Shown piece after piece: positions 35,321 through 43,637 of a stretch of 64,000 nt of DNA (its first letter is position 1; every line of letters starts with the position of its first letter). The notes beneath the pieces are model-generated. The model saw only the letters and a program-made list of their open reading frames with translations, had not been told where the DNA came from and did not search any database. Location: assembly GCA_009695195.1 (NCBI GenBank), contig SIBJ01000007.1, positions 1 through 64,000 of the forward strand, given 5' to 3'. The translations under genes and the position numbers were made by a program. The stretch comes from Pedosphaera sp. (GTDB taxonomy: Bacteria > Verrucomicrobiota > Verrucomicrobiia > Limisphaerales > JADLHS01).

Positions 35321-37696
35321 GTGCGGAAAGACCTTGAAACAACCACACCATCGCGCCTGTTCGCCGGGCAGTCGTGGCCCGAGGTGGAGTTCATCCCGCC
35401 CTTGATCGCCGCCGCACCGGCGACAGCGCAGACATCACCGCCGTCAGAAGCTCCGGCGAATCTGCGATTTCAGCACGGCTGGCCGGTGCCTTCGACGATC
35501 TGTCCGCATCCCGACGAAGCGCGCGCGTGCATCCTGTTGCCGGAATTCGGCGCGACGTTGCTGGAGAAGGCGCGGGTCATCTCCAGCCGCTTTCCGTTCG
35601 CCGAGGCGGAGTACCGGAACTCGCGCGGAAAAGCGCCCGTCACCGAGGAGGCAGAGATTCCGCACTTTGAAAAAGTTTTCCGCCTCGCCGCGGCCATCGC
35701 GAGCGTTCCCAACGTCAGTGAGCTTCGCGACTACGACGAACTGCTCATCCTCACGGCCTGGCATTGCGTGCGACCCGGAGTCGAAGGGTTTCTCGGCTCC
35801 TATCCCAAATCACTGCTCTGTCCGTTGTCGCACGCGGCGCCGCCCATCGCGCTCGACTCGCTCTCCAGCGCGAAGCGATTCATCTTCGACCGTCGCGCGC
35901 CGATTTATCTGCGTTACCTGCTCTGCGAAAAATTTGGTCTGCGCTCGTGCGCCGATCTGGAAAATGCCGATTTGCGTCATCTGCTCCGGAGCACGGGTTT
36001 CCGGCTCATCCGTTCCAGCGCGGTGCCGGAAGTGGCGTTCGCCGGCATCACGCGGGGCGAAGACCCGGCGGTGCGCCCGTGGAAGCTGACGCTCCGGCAG
36101 GAACTCAGCGATGATCGCGCCGCGGAATTGCTGATCAACGCCGCGCTCTGGCAGATCAAACACGGGCTGCGGCTCGTGACCTTTGAGCGCGGCCAGCCGC
36201 GCTGGAATATCGGCGCCTTCGAGCGGACGGATTGGGAGGACGCGTTTCTGTCGCTCGGGGTGCGGGTGGCGCCGGCGCTGACGCGCGAGAGCGGGTTGTT
36301 GGATTGGCGCGCGGTGCTGGGGCGCTGCCTCGACGAGATCGGCACCGGCAATCTGCCGCCCGAATTGCTGGGAAAAATTTCCGCCCTGCCCCAGCGCGTT
36401 TGTCACGACAGTCAACAGGCCATCTGGGACGTGCTCGACCGCGTCGCCGGCACCGTGTTGCAACAAGTGCGCGGGTCCGAGCCGCAGCTTTTTACCGACG
36501 ACGGCGGATTGAACTACGAAACCGCGCGCTCCTTCCGCCGCTGGGCGCGGCTCTTCGACGAAGTGTCGCCGCAAATCTTGTCCCGCTTCGGCGTGTCGGC
36601 TTTCACCGCGTTGCATCGCGTGGCGCCGCAATATTTCGGCTGGGGCCGCGCCCATCTCAAACCGTGGGAACTGGAACAGGAGTACGGAAAATGGAAAGGC
36701 TCGCGGGGTCGCGCCCTGTTGCGGAGCGCGTACGCGTTCGCGCTTTACGAAACCGGCCTCGGCAGCATCGAGCACCAGGAGGAACAAGTCGTCTGGCAGT
36801 GCAGCTTGAATCAATTCTCCGCGTGGTCCGCGCGCAAGGCCGAACAGGAGATCAGCGCTTATGAATTTTTATACGGCCTGGCGAGCCGACACGGTTTGAC
36901 GCCGTTGTTGAGCCGGGAGATCACGCACACCGCGGCGGTGTCGTTGCTCGCGGGCATGAATCTGCACGCGAACCTGCCGCGGATCGAAGGCTGTTGGGAC
37001 GTGTGCCTGCGCGCCGCGCTCGAACGTCACGGCGGCAAACTGGAAGTGCGCCTGGTGCTGCCGGACTTGGTGCCGTTGCCGTTGCGTCTGCGCAAAGCCG
37101 TCCTCACGCCGCTCAGTTACAGTTATCTCCACAAAGAAATCCGGCTCGTCCGGGATTTTGATCTGCGCATGGCGCGGGAAAGCCACCGCAAGCTCGAAGA
37201 GATCCCCGGCTGGTGGGAAGACGAACGCATCGCGGGCACGCCGCTCGTCGCGAGGCTCAACGATAAGACCGACCCGGCCCGCGCGGTGCTCGCGCGGTTG
37301 GACCCCGAACCCTGGCTCGAACCGCCCACGCAGCGGATCCGGTTTCGCGCGCTTCACCTCCTCATCTCCAAACGCGCGACGGATCGAACGTCGCCCGGCG
37401 ACTCGGGGCTTTCCGCCGACGAAATTCGCGTCCTGCTCCGGCTCGCTTTGGACCCGACGCTGGAACACACGAACATCGCGCACGTTTCTTTCCCGGCCAT
37501 CCGCCGCGGCTTCGAGCGCATCCTCGCGCGCGACGACACCCGCGAAATGCTGGATTCCTTGCTGCTGCACATCGGCACCGCCTACGAAACCGAAATCTGG
37601 GGCCAGGTGCGCAAGTTCATCGTGCTCGACGTCATCAACGACCTGCTCGCGCTCACCGTCCGGGGTTCGCTGCTGCATCTGATGAGTTCGGAATGA
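35321..37696 (+). CDS. Large unrecognised protein (791 residues)
   Basis: An uninterrupted frame of 791 codons starting at GTG, with window-typical GC-rich codon use. No transmembrane segment or signal peptide is seen, so it is probably cytoplasmic. It is mixed alpha/beta with several Trp-rich stretches (WELEQEYGKWKGSRG, IPGWWEDERIAG). Residues about 640-660 are rich in Arg/Lys and the final 100 residues are helical. I recognise no domain. It ends 49 bp from the convergent end of the pafA-like gene. Whether it works with that operon is unknown. No ribosome-binding site is obvious before the GTG. Confidence 0.7.
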   Translation: MRKDLETTTPSRLFAGQSWPEVEFIPPLIAAAPATAQTSPPSEAPANLRFQHGWPVPSTICPHPDEARACILLPEFGATLLEKARVISSRFPFAEAEYRNSRGKAPVTEEAEIPHFEKVFRLAAAIASVPNVSELRDYDELLILTAWHCVRPGVEGFLGSYPKSLLCPLSHAAPPIALDSLSSAKRFIFDRRAPIYLRYLLCEKFGLRSCADLENADLRHLLRSTGFRLIRSSAVPEVAFAGITRGEDPAVRPWKLTLRQELSDDRAAELLINAALWQIKHGLRLVTFERGQPRWNIGAFERTDWEDAFLSLGVRVAPALTRESGLLDWRAVLGRCLDEIGTGNLPPELLGKISALPQRVCHDSQQAIWDVLDRVAGTVLQQVRGSEPQLFTDDGGLNYETARSFRRWARLFDEVSPQILSRFGVSAFTALHRVAPQYFGWGRAHLKPWELEQEYGKWKGSRGRALLRSAYAFALYETGLGSIEHQEEQVVWQCSLNQFSAWSARKAEQEISAYEFLYGLASRHGLTPLLSREITHTAAVSLLAGMNLHANLPRIEGCWDVCLRAALERHGGKLEVRLVLPDLVPLPLRLRKAVLTPLSYSYLHKEIRLVRDFDLRMARESHRKLEEIPGWWEDERIAGTPLVARLNDKTDPARAVLARLDPEPWLEPPTQRIRFRALHLLISKRATDRTSPGDSGLSADEIRVLLRLALDPTLEHTNIAHVSFPAIRRGFERILARDDTREMLDSLLLHIGTAYETEIWGQVRKFIVLDVINDLLALTVRGSLLHLMSSE

Positions 37697-37745
37697 GTCG
37701 TCGCCCCGCCGGCGGGGAGTTGCGGTTGTTCCCTTCGCAGCGTTG

Positions 37746-40082
37746 CTACAATCCCCAAAACACATCGCCGTTCTCCAGCACGCTTCGATCACGGCTCCAC
37801 GATTCCCAGCGCGCGAGGATTTTTTGGAACAATTTGCACGTCGCCAGCGCGGGGACTTCGGGGGCGAGCGCGAGGATGGCATCGTTGCCGTGCGGGGCCG
37901 CGGTGCTCGAAGCGGCGAGGCGCGCTTCGAGCAGCAACGTGCGGATGAGGCCGAGGCGGTTGTGCGCGCGGGACTGCGTCAACTTCGTCTCGGAGAGCAA
38001 AATGATGGCGGCGGACGGATCGGTGGGAGAAAAAAGTTTGGCGAGGTTGGCGTTGGTGAAATCCGTGAGGTCGCCGAGGTAACGGTTTTCCCGTTGGTGC
38101 GCGCGGGCTTCTTCGAGCAGCGCGCGGGCCTCGTCGGTTTTTCCGAGCAGCCGTTTCGCGTTGGCCAGCGTCGCGCGGCAGCGATTCAGAACGCGCGACT
38201 CGTCGCCGCGTGCGTTCACCGCGGTTTCGAGAATCGTTTCCGCCTCGTTCAAGCGGCCCTGCGCGAGGAGATACGCGCCCCAATGTTCGCGGAAACCGAC
38301 GGGCAGGTCGGCGAGGTCGCGGTCGGTGCGGCCATTCAGAACCGACTGAATGTGCGCCTCCATTTCGGCGCGCGGCGCCAGGCCGGCGAAACGCAGCACC
38401 AACAGATAATCCGTCACCTGACCCGTGTTGAGGTTCTGCGTATCGCTGATGTGGTTGAGAATCTCGACGCCGTCGAGGTGGCCGCGGCGCGCCTGCACCC
38501 AGGCCTTCATGCGCGCGAGCCGGATGCGTTGGAACGCCGGCATCAGCGCCAGGCGTGATTCCACGTTCCGGATTTCCTGGCTGGCGTCCTCAAACAAACC
38601 CTGTTCGTAAAGGCTCTCGACCCGCGACAACCGCCGGTCGAACAAAAGTTCCGCGCCCGTGTCCTCCGGCGCCGCGGCGGGCGTGGGAGCGGTTTTCCAT
38701 TCCTCGGTCGTCGCGAACGGGCGGGAGAGATCGAGCCACCGGCTGCCGCTCGCGTCCCAGACGCCGTCCCAATCGCAGTAGTGTTTCGGCTCGCGCCCGG
38801 AATATTTCTTGATGACCTCGCCGCGGATGCGCGCGCGCCCGAGGTTCGGCGGATTCGCCATCGCGTGCGGAAAATTATCCACGCCCGGAAACTGGTGCTG
38901 CAAAACTCCGGCGCGGTCCAGCCCGGCGAAGATGCCGCGCTCGCCGAGCTGGCCGAAGCGGACATCAATCTCGAAAAGTTCCTGCCGCAATTTCTCGTAC
39001 TGCGCGCCGCCGCCGCGTTGCGCTTCCTCCCAGTTCAATCCCCGCCGCGCCGCGCGGTCTGTGAAGAGCGAATACTTGATCGCCCAATCCAACGTCGTCG
39101 CAACGGACTCGGGCGCGCCCTGCGCGAGCCGGTCCAGAATCGCGCGCCAATGCTGGCAGACCTGCGGCGCCCACGGCGGCATGAAGTCCGCGTGCAGATG
39201 CGCCTCGGCGAGTTGCAGATAATGGCGCTGGATTTCAATCGCGCTGATCATGCCGCCGCGAAGCAACGGCACGCGCGCGCGGCAAAACGGATCGCGCGTG
39301 AAGGACTGCATCGCGTCCACCGGCTCGACGAGCGTGACTTTTTTCCCGGGCTTGAGTCCGCCGTCCGTGAGCGCCACGACCAGCGCCGTCGTCGCCGAAC
39401 GCAGCCACATGCTCGTGTGCGAGGAGAGCGATTCGCCGCAGATGACGTGCAGGCGGCGGAAGCCTTCGCCCGCGAGCGGTTCGTCGCGCGTGTTGAAGAG
39501 CGGGCGGTCGTGTTCCGTGCCGACCGAGATGGATTGCGTCAGATGCGCGACGCGCGGCGAGAGCATGAATTCGATGCCCGAAGTCAGCGCATTGAACCCG
39601 CCCGCGCCGGTGAAGATGATGCGCGACGCGAGGTGCGGCAGCAGATGTTCCGGCAGCGCCGGGATGGGCGTGCGCGTGAGATAAGATTCGTGCGTGCCCC
39701 AGCTCGTGTGCGTGCCGCTGTAATCCACGTTGTGTTTGAAATAGAGCGCCTCGCGCAGACGCGCGTCCTCGCGCAGCAATTCGCCCGTGAGTCCGAGCAG
39801 GATCAGTTCGTTCGCCACGATGTAGCGGACGGCGTCCCACGGATTCGGACATTCCGGCGTCGTCATTTCCTGGTGTGCGTCGCCGTTGCTGAAGTCGCGG
39901 TAAAAGCGCGAGCCGTTGCCGAGAAAAATTCCACGTTGCGCGCGCGCGCGGAGGTGCGGGAGACGCTTCTCCGCCAGCCGCTCGATCTGCGTCATCACCG
40001 GGCGCGCTTCCGCCACCGAACCGTCGCGGTGAAACGCCACGAAGGCGTACTCCGTCTCCACGCCCATCAAGCGTTCCGTCAC
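37746..40082 (-). CDS. PafA-like Pup/UBact ligase with helical-repeat C-terminal extension
   Basis: A 778-residue protein. Residues 1-480 match the Pup ligase/Dop superfamily: GVETEYA (residues 7-13; nucleotide/metal-binding Glu), LGNGSRFYRDF, TTPECPNPWDAVRY, HNVDYSGTHTSWGTHESYL, TEHDRPLFNTRDEPL, RRLHVICGESL and the late RARIRGEVIKKY...DWDGVWD. Pup ligases join the modifier's C-terminal Glu side chain to a lysine of the target using ATP. About 290 extra residues form TPR-like helices (SLYEQGLFEDASQEIRNVE, QRIRLARMKAWVQARRG), which normal PafA (about 450-480 residues) lacks. They could recruit substrates. It is the last gene of the operon and starts at GTG two bases after the UBact stop. Confidence 0.85.
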   Translation of the reverse strand: MTERLMGVETEYAFVAFHRDGSVAEARPVMTQIERLAEKRLPHLRARAQRGIFLGNGSRFYRDFSNGDAHQEMTTPECPNPWDAVRYIVANELILLGLTGELLREDARLREALYFKHNVDYSGTHTSWGTHESYLTRTPIPALPEHLLPHLASRIIFTGAGGFNALTSGIEFMLSPRVAHLTQSISVGTEHDRPLFNTRDEPLAGEGFRRLHVICGESLSSHTSMWLRSATTALVVALTDGGLKPGKKVTLVEPVDAMQSFTRDPFCRARVPLLRGGMISAIEIQRHYLQLAEAHLHADFMPPWAPQVCQHWRAILDRLAQGAPESVATTLDWAIKYSLFTDRAARRGLNWEEAQRGGGAQYEKLRQELFEIDVRFGQLGERGIFAGLDRAGVLQHQFPGVDNFPHAMANPPNLGRARIRGEVIKKYSGREPKHYCDWDGVWDASGSRWLDLSRPFATTEEWKTAPTPAAAPEDTGAELLFDRRLSRVESLYEQGLFEDASQEIRNVESRLALMPAFQRIRLARMKAWVQARRGHLDGVEILNHISDTQNLNTGQVTDYLLVLRFAGLAPRAEMEAHIQSVLNGRTDRDLADLPVGFREHWGAYLLAQGRLNEAETILETAVNARGDESRVLNRCRATLANAKRLLGKTDEARALLEEARAHQRENRYLGDLTDFTNANLAKLFSPTDPSAAIILLSETKLTQSRAHNRLGLIRTLLLEARLAASSTAAPHGNDAILALAPEVPALATCKLFQKILARWESWSRDRSVLENGDVFWGL

Positions 40083-40084
40083 GG

Positions 40085-40285
40085 CTACTCGCCTCCCTGC
40101 TGGCGGGCGGATTCGTTGAACTTCGTGCTGTCGCCGGACATCACATTATCAATCGCCGCGTCCGCCGCCGCGTAAAACGCCTGCGCGCGCTGCCGAAGCT
40201 GGTTCAAGTTCCCGCCGCCGACCGGCAGGGACGGATCCGCTCCGCCGGGATTGCTTCCGTCATTGGTGCGTTCTCGTTCGTTCAT
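40085..40285 (-). CDS. UBact/Pup-like protein modifier
   Basis: A 66-residue, polar, probably disordered protein ending RQQGGE. A C-terminal Gly-Gly-Glu is the ready-to-conjugate end of Pup and of the UBact family of Gram-negative Pup analogues. A glutamate end means no deamidation step is needed. The middle (LNQLRQRAQAFYAAADAAID) looks like the short helix that Pup folds when it binds the ATPase coiled coil. Only one lysine (Lys55) is present. The ATG has a strong ribosome-binding site (AAAGGAGA, 6-8 bases upstream) and overlaps the stop of the Dop-like gene by 4 bp. The pafA-like gene follows two bases later. Confidence 0.88.
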   Translation of the reverse strand: MNERERTNDGSNPGGADPSLPVGGGNLNQLRQRAQAFYAAADAAIDNVMSGDSTKFNESARQQGGE

Positions 40286-41946
40286 ATCGGTTTCTCCTTT
40301 CCGTTGGAATAGATTGCAACGGCGGTGCTCGTCGCCGTCGCGCTGGTAGCCGGCCAAAGGTCCTGGGACGATTCGTTCAAGGTTTCGATCACCCCGGCCA
40401 GACCGGGTGCGCGTTGAAACAGATTTTCATTCTCGGCGCGACCCGAAGCGAGCGGATCGGGCAGCCAGACTTGTTCGCGCATCGGCCAGCCGTCGCGGTC
40501 GCGCACGCGGAAAGAAATCTCATCCCAGTCCACGCGCTCGATCTCCTCGGGCTGCGCGTGACGGAGCAACATCGCGCGCGTCCAGGCCCGCGTGTCCTCG
40601 GGCGGTTGCTGCGTGAAGTGCTCGATGCGCTCGTCGCTCACGACCGGCTCGATCACGCCCTGCCGTTCGCACGCCCAGTAAAGTCCGTTGCGCAGGCTGC
40701 CGTACATCAAGTCCAGCCGCTTCAACTCCGGCGATTCCCACGTCCAATCCGGATGCTGGTGCCGCGCGCGGTCGAGCAGCGACGCTTTCAGAATCCAATC
40801 CACCCGCGACGTCAGCGCCGGAAAATCTTTGCGCGAAAGTTTTTGCAGCGTGTCGCCCCAGAGTTCTAAAATTTCTTTCGCGCGCGGCACGAAGCCTTCA
40901 CAGCCGCCGTCGGCCACGAACGCGCTGGCCTCCGCGAAGAAACGCAGTTGCAACTCCACCGCCGTGAGTTGCTGACCGCCGATCAACTCCGCGCACGCGT
41001 CCAGCGCGGGATCGTGACTCCACTGCTGCACCGCCGCCAGCGGGTGGTCGAGGATGAGTTCAGGATTCACGCGGCCGGCCTCGATCATCGCCAGCACGAT
41101 CTGCATCACGCCGACTTTCAGCAACGACGCCACCGGGCAAAGCGTATGGTCGTAAAAGATCACGTGCAGCCGCGCCATCTCCAGCGCCGGAATCTTCCTG
41201 CGCACCACACGCCGGAAGCCGCCGCACAACGCTTCGTTGCGCGAGTTCACGATGGGCCGCCGCTGCGTCGTCTCGATGCTCGACAGCGTCTCAAAAAAAT
41301 CCGCCCGCTGCGAAATCTGGTACGCCACCGCGGGCGCGCGGTTTTCCGAACCGACCTTGCCCTGACCGGTGAACACGATGCTCGACGCCTGATAGCTCGC
41401 GAGAAATAGCAGAGTGTGCATCCGGCTGAAAAAAAGTTCATCCCACGCGCGGCGGGTGATGAGGAAATTCAGATGGCTGCCGTAGCTGTTGCCCTGGCCG
41501 TCCGAATTGTTCGCCAACACCTCGATGATCTTTCCGTCGGTTGATTGCACGTTGGCGGCAGTCTGCGCGCGGCGGGCGAGCCGCAGCATCGCCTGCGCGC
41601 ACGCGACGTGATCGAACGCGCTCAACGTCTCGGGCTGCGCAAGTTCGAGGTGATCGAGATCAATGTAAATGCAGCCGCCGTTCTCCTTGAGATATTTCCG
41701 GCCCCAATCCTGATCGTCGTACGTCACGCCGCCGTCGCGCCGCGCGCCCGTCGGGAAGCCGTGGATTTCCCGCAGCAACAACCTCGACGCCAGCGCGCCC
41801 GTGCCGCCGACCGCCGCCGCGCCAGTGATAAAATTTCCCAGCTCGACATCCGCGCCGCACAATTTCGCCAGCCGTTCGGCGCGCGGTTTTTGTTTTGCCG
41901 CCGCGCGCGCCGCCGGATCGGAGACGTTGGAGAAAATATTTTTCAC
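40282..41946 (-). CDS. Dop-like depupylase/deamidase homologue
   Basis: A 554-residue member of the Pup ligase/Dop superfamily, starting at a GTG that overlaps the ATPase stop (GTGA). It has a divergent metal/ATP motif GADVELGNFITG (residues 31-42; family GxxTEYG), a Dop-like NNSDGQGNSYGSHLNFLI and ISQRADFFETL...ETTQRRPIVNSRNEAL, and a C-terminal TRAMLLRHAQ...VDWDEISF. Dop enzymes cleave the isopeptide bond, or deamidate Pup ending in Gln. Since the modifier here already ends in Glu, removal is the likely task. Several catalytic-site positions differ from classical Dop, so activity is uncertain. A pseudo-enzyme is possible. Confidence 0.75.
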   Translation of the reverse strand: MKNIFSNVSDPAARAAAKQKPRAERLAKLCGADVELGNFITGAAAVGGTGALASRLLLREIHGFPTGARRDGGVTYDDQDWGRKYLKENGGCIYIDLDHLELAQPETLSAFDHVACAQAMLRLARRAQTAANVQSTDGKIIEVLANNSDGQGNSYGSHLNFLITRRAWDELFFSRMHTLLFLASYQASSIVFTGQGKVGSENRAPAVAYQISQRADFFETLSSIETTQRRPIVNSRNEALCGGFRRVVRRKIPALEMARLHVIFYDHTLCPVASLLKVGVMQIVLAMIEAGRVNPELILDHPLAAVQQWSHDPALDACAELIGGQQLTAVELQLRFFAEASAFVADGGCEGFVPRAKEILELWGDTLQKLSRKDFPALTSRVDWILKASLLDRARHQHPDWTWESPELKRLDLMYGSLRNGLYWACERQGVIEPVVSDERIEHFTQQPPEDTRAWTRAMLLRHAQPEEIERVDWDEISFRVRDRDGWPMREQVWLPDPLASGRAENENLFQRAPGLAGVIETLNESSQDLWPATSATATSTAVAIYSNGKEKPI

Positions 41947-43637
41947 GACGCGCGCGCTCCGCCGTTGTGGTGGCTTGAATTGTCGCGCGTCTTGCGTTGG
42001 ACCGGTTGCAAACTCACCACGTCCATGTCCTGCGGCAGGTCGGTGAGGTGATGCCGGCAGTTCGCGGGTGTCAACGACTTCACGGCCGCATCGAACGCCT
42101 CGGCCATCGCGCCGGCGACGTCCTCGAACCGCAGGCCGCGCTCGCCGGTCTCGATTTCGCGCACGCACGCGCGCTCTGACGCCGAGGAAACGATGTTCGC
42201 GATCAGCGCGCCGCTGACGAGGTCCGCCGCGCGCACCGCGCGTTTCTTGCCGTCGCGGAACTGGAGCATCGCCAGTTCGCTGTCGCCGTTCGGCGCGTAA
42301 ATGCGCGCGACCGCCGCCTCGAGGATTTCCTCGCGCGTCGCGGCGAAGTCGTCGCCGTGGCCGTTGCGCGCGTACGGGATTTCCGGGTGCAGGTGCTTGG
42401 CGAAAATGTCCCGTGCCGCGTTGCGCTTCGGGCGGGTGATCTCGAGGACCAGATCGCCGAACCGGCCCGGTCGCAACAACGCCGGATCCATCGCCGAGCG
42501 CCGGTTCGTCGCGCCGATGACGATGATGTTTCCGCGCGCCGCAAGCCCGTCGAGTTCGGTCATGAACGCCGTCAGCACGCGGTCGTCCACGTGCGCGTTG
42601 GCCGCGCCGCGCGACATCCCGACGGAATCAACTTCGTCGAAGAACATCACGACCGGCGATTTCGGGTCCGCCGCCGCGGCCTCGCGCGCAAGCCGGAAGG
42701 CCTCGCGATAATTCTGCTCGGTCTGGCCGTACCACATCGTGTGCAATTCCGACGGCTTGATGTTCATGAACCGCGCGCGCCCGCCGGAACTCAGCGTGCC
42801 GAGCCAGTTCGCGATCGCCTTCGCGATCATCGTCTTGCCCGTGCCCGAAGGACCGACGAGCAGGATGGAACCCTTCCGCGCCAGCCGGTAGGATTTCGCC
42901 GTCTCCGCGTGGAAGAGGTGCAGGTTGATCGCGCGCTTGATGCGCTCGATCTGCGCGCCGAGACCGCCGATCTCGTCGAAGCGGGTCGTCGGGGAATCCT
43001 CGAGGAAATATTGTTTGCCCTTCGAGCGCTCGATTTTCTCGAACGCGATCCACGCGGCGCGGTCGCACCGCACCAGATCGCCGGCGACGAACTCCACCCC
43101 TTTCAAAATCACCGCCGGGTCCATCACGACTTCCTCGTCGCGGAAGCGCAGCACCATGCGCCCGCCCTCCGTCCAGCGCTCGAACACCGCCGTCTCGCCG
43201 CCGCGCGGCGTGGGGTTCGGCGATTTCGCCACGATGACGTTCAATTCGCTGCTGAGAAAAACTTCGCAGCCGACGCCGAGCGCGGCGCAGTCCACGCCCG
43301 ACGCGAAGTCGACGACGCGCCGCGTATTTCCCAACTGCACGATGGCGCGCGGGCCGTCCGGCGTTTCGCACGCCTGGACGAACGTGGCCGGGTACCACGG
43401 CGTCGTCGTTAATTTGTCGAGCATTTCCTTGATTCGGCGTTGGTGAAGGCGCGCTTCATCGAGTCCTTTGTGCATGGCGTTCAGGCGTTCGAGAATGGCG
43501 CGGTCCAGTTGACAGCTCACCTCGGCGTTCTGGCGCAGCGCGCCGAGGTGTGCGACTTGTTCGTCGAGACTCAGGCCGTTGCGCTCGCCGCCGAGCAGTT
43601 GATCCAACACGAGTGATTCAATCGCAGGCTTCTTCAT
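41943..43637 (-). CDS. ARC/Mpa-type proteasomal AAA+ ATPase
   Basis: A 564-residue ATPase. An N-terminal coiled coil (about residues 30-78) is where Pup docks in Mpa. It is followed by an OB-like domain (about 80-140) and an AAA+ module: Walker A GPSGTGKT (262-269), pore-loop-like MWYGQTE, Walker B VVMFFDEVD (329-337), sensor 1 GATNRR and arginine fingers RPGRFG. It would form a hexamer that unfolds tagged proteins. The C terminus ends NGGARAS and lacks the QYL/HbYX-type tail that opens the 20S gate. The start is the ATG after GGAGAAAAAC. It overlaps the JAB gene by 20 bp and the Dop-like gene by 4 bp. Confidence 0.88.
   Translation of the reverse strand: MKKPAIESLVLDQLLGGERNGLSLDEQVAHLGALRQNAEVSCQLDRAILERLNAMHKGLDEARLHQRRIKEMLDKLTTTPWYPATFVQACETPDGPRAIVQLGNTRRVVDFASGVDCAALGVGCEVFLSSELNVIVAKSPNPTPRGGETAVFERWTEGGRMVLRFRDEEVVMDPAVILKGVEFVAGDLVRCDRAAWIAFEKIERSKGKQYFLEDSPTTRFDEIGGLGAQIERIKRAINLHLFHAETAKSYRLARKGSILLVGPSGTGKTMIAKAIANWLGTLSSGGRARFMNIKPSELHTMWYGQTEQNYREAFRLAREAAAADPKSPVVMFFDEVDSVGMSRGAANAHVDDRVLTAFMTELDGLAARGNIIVIGATNRRSAMDPALLRPGRFGDLVLEITRPKRNAARDIFAKHLHPEIPYARNGHGDDFAATREEILEAAVARIYAPNGDSELAMLQFRDGKKRAVRAADLVSGALIANIVSSASERACVREIETGERGLRFEDVAGAMAEAFDAAVKSLTPANCRHHLTDLPQDMDVVSLQPVQRKTRDNSSHHNGGARAS

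Noticed and set aside
35810..36814. 334-codon minus-strand open frame
   Set aside because: Lies inside the 791-codon plus-strand gene and has Arg/His/Gln-rich shadow composition. The plus frame is longer and better balanced.
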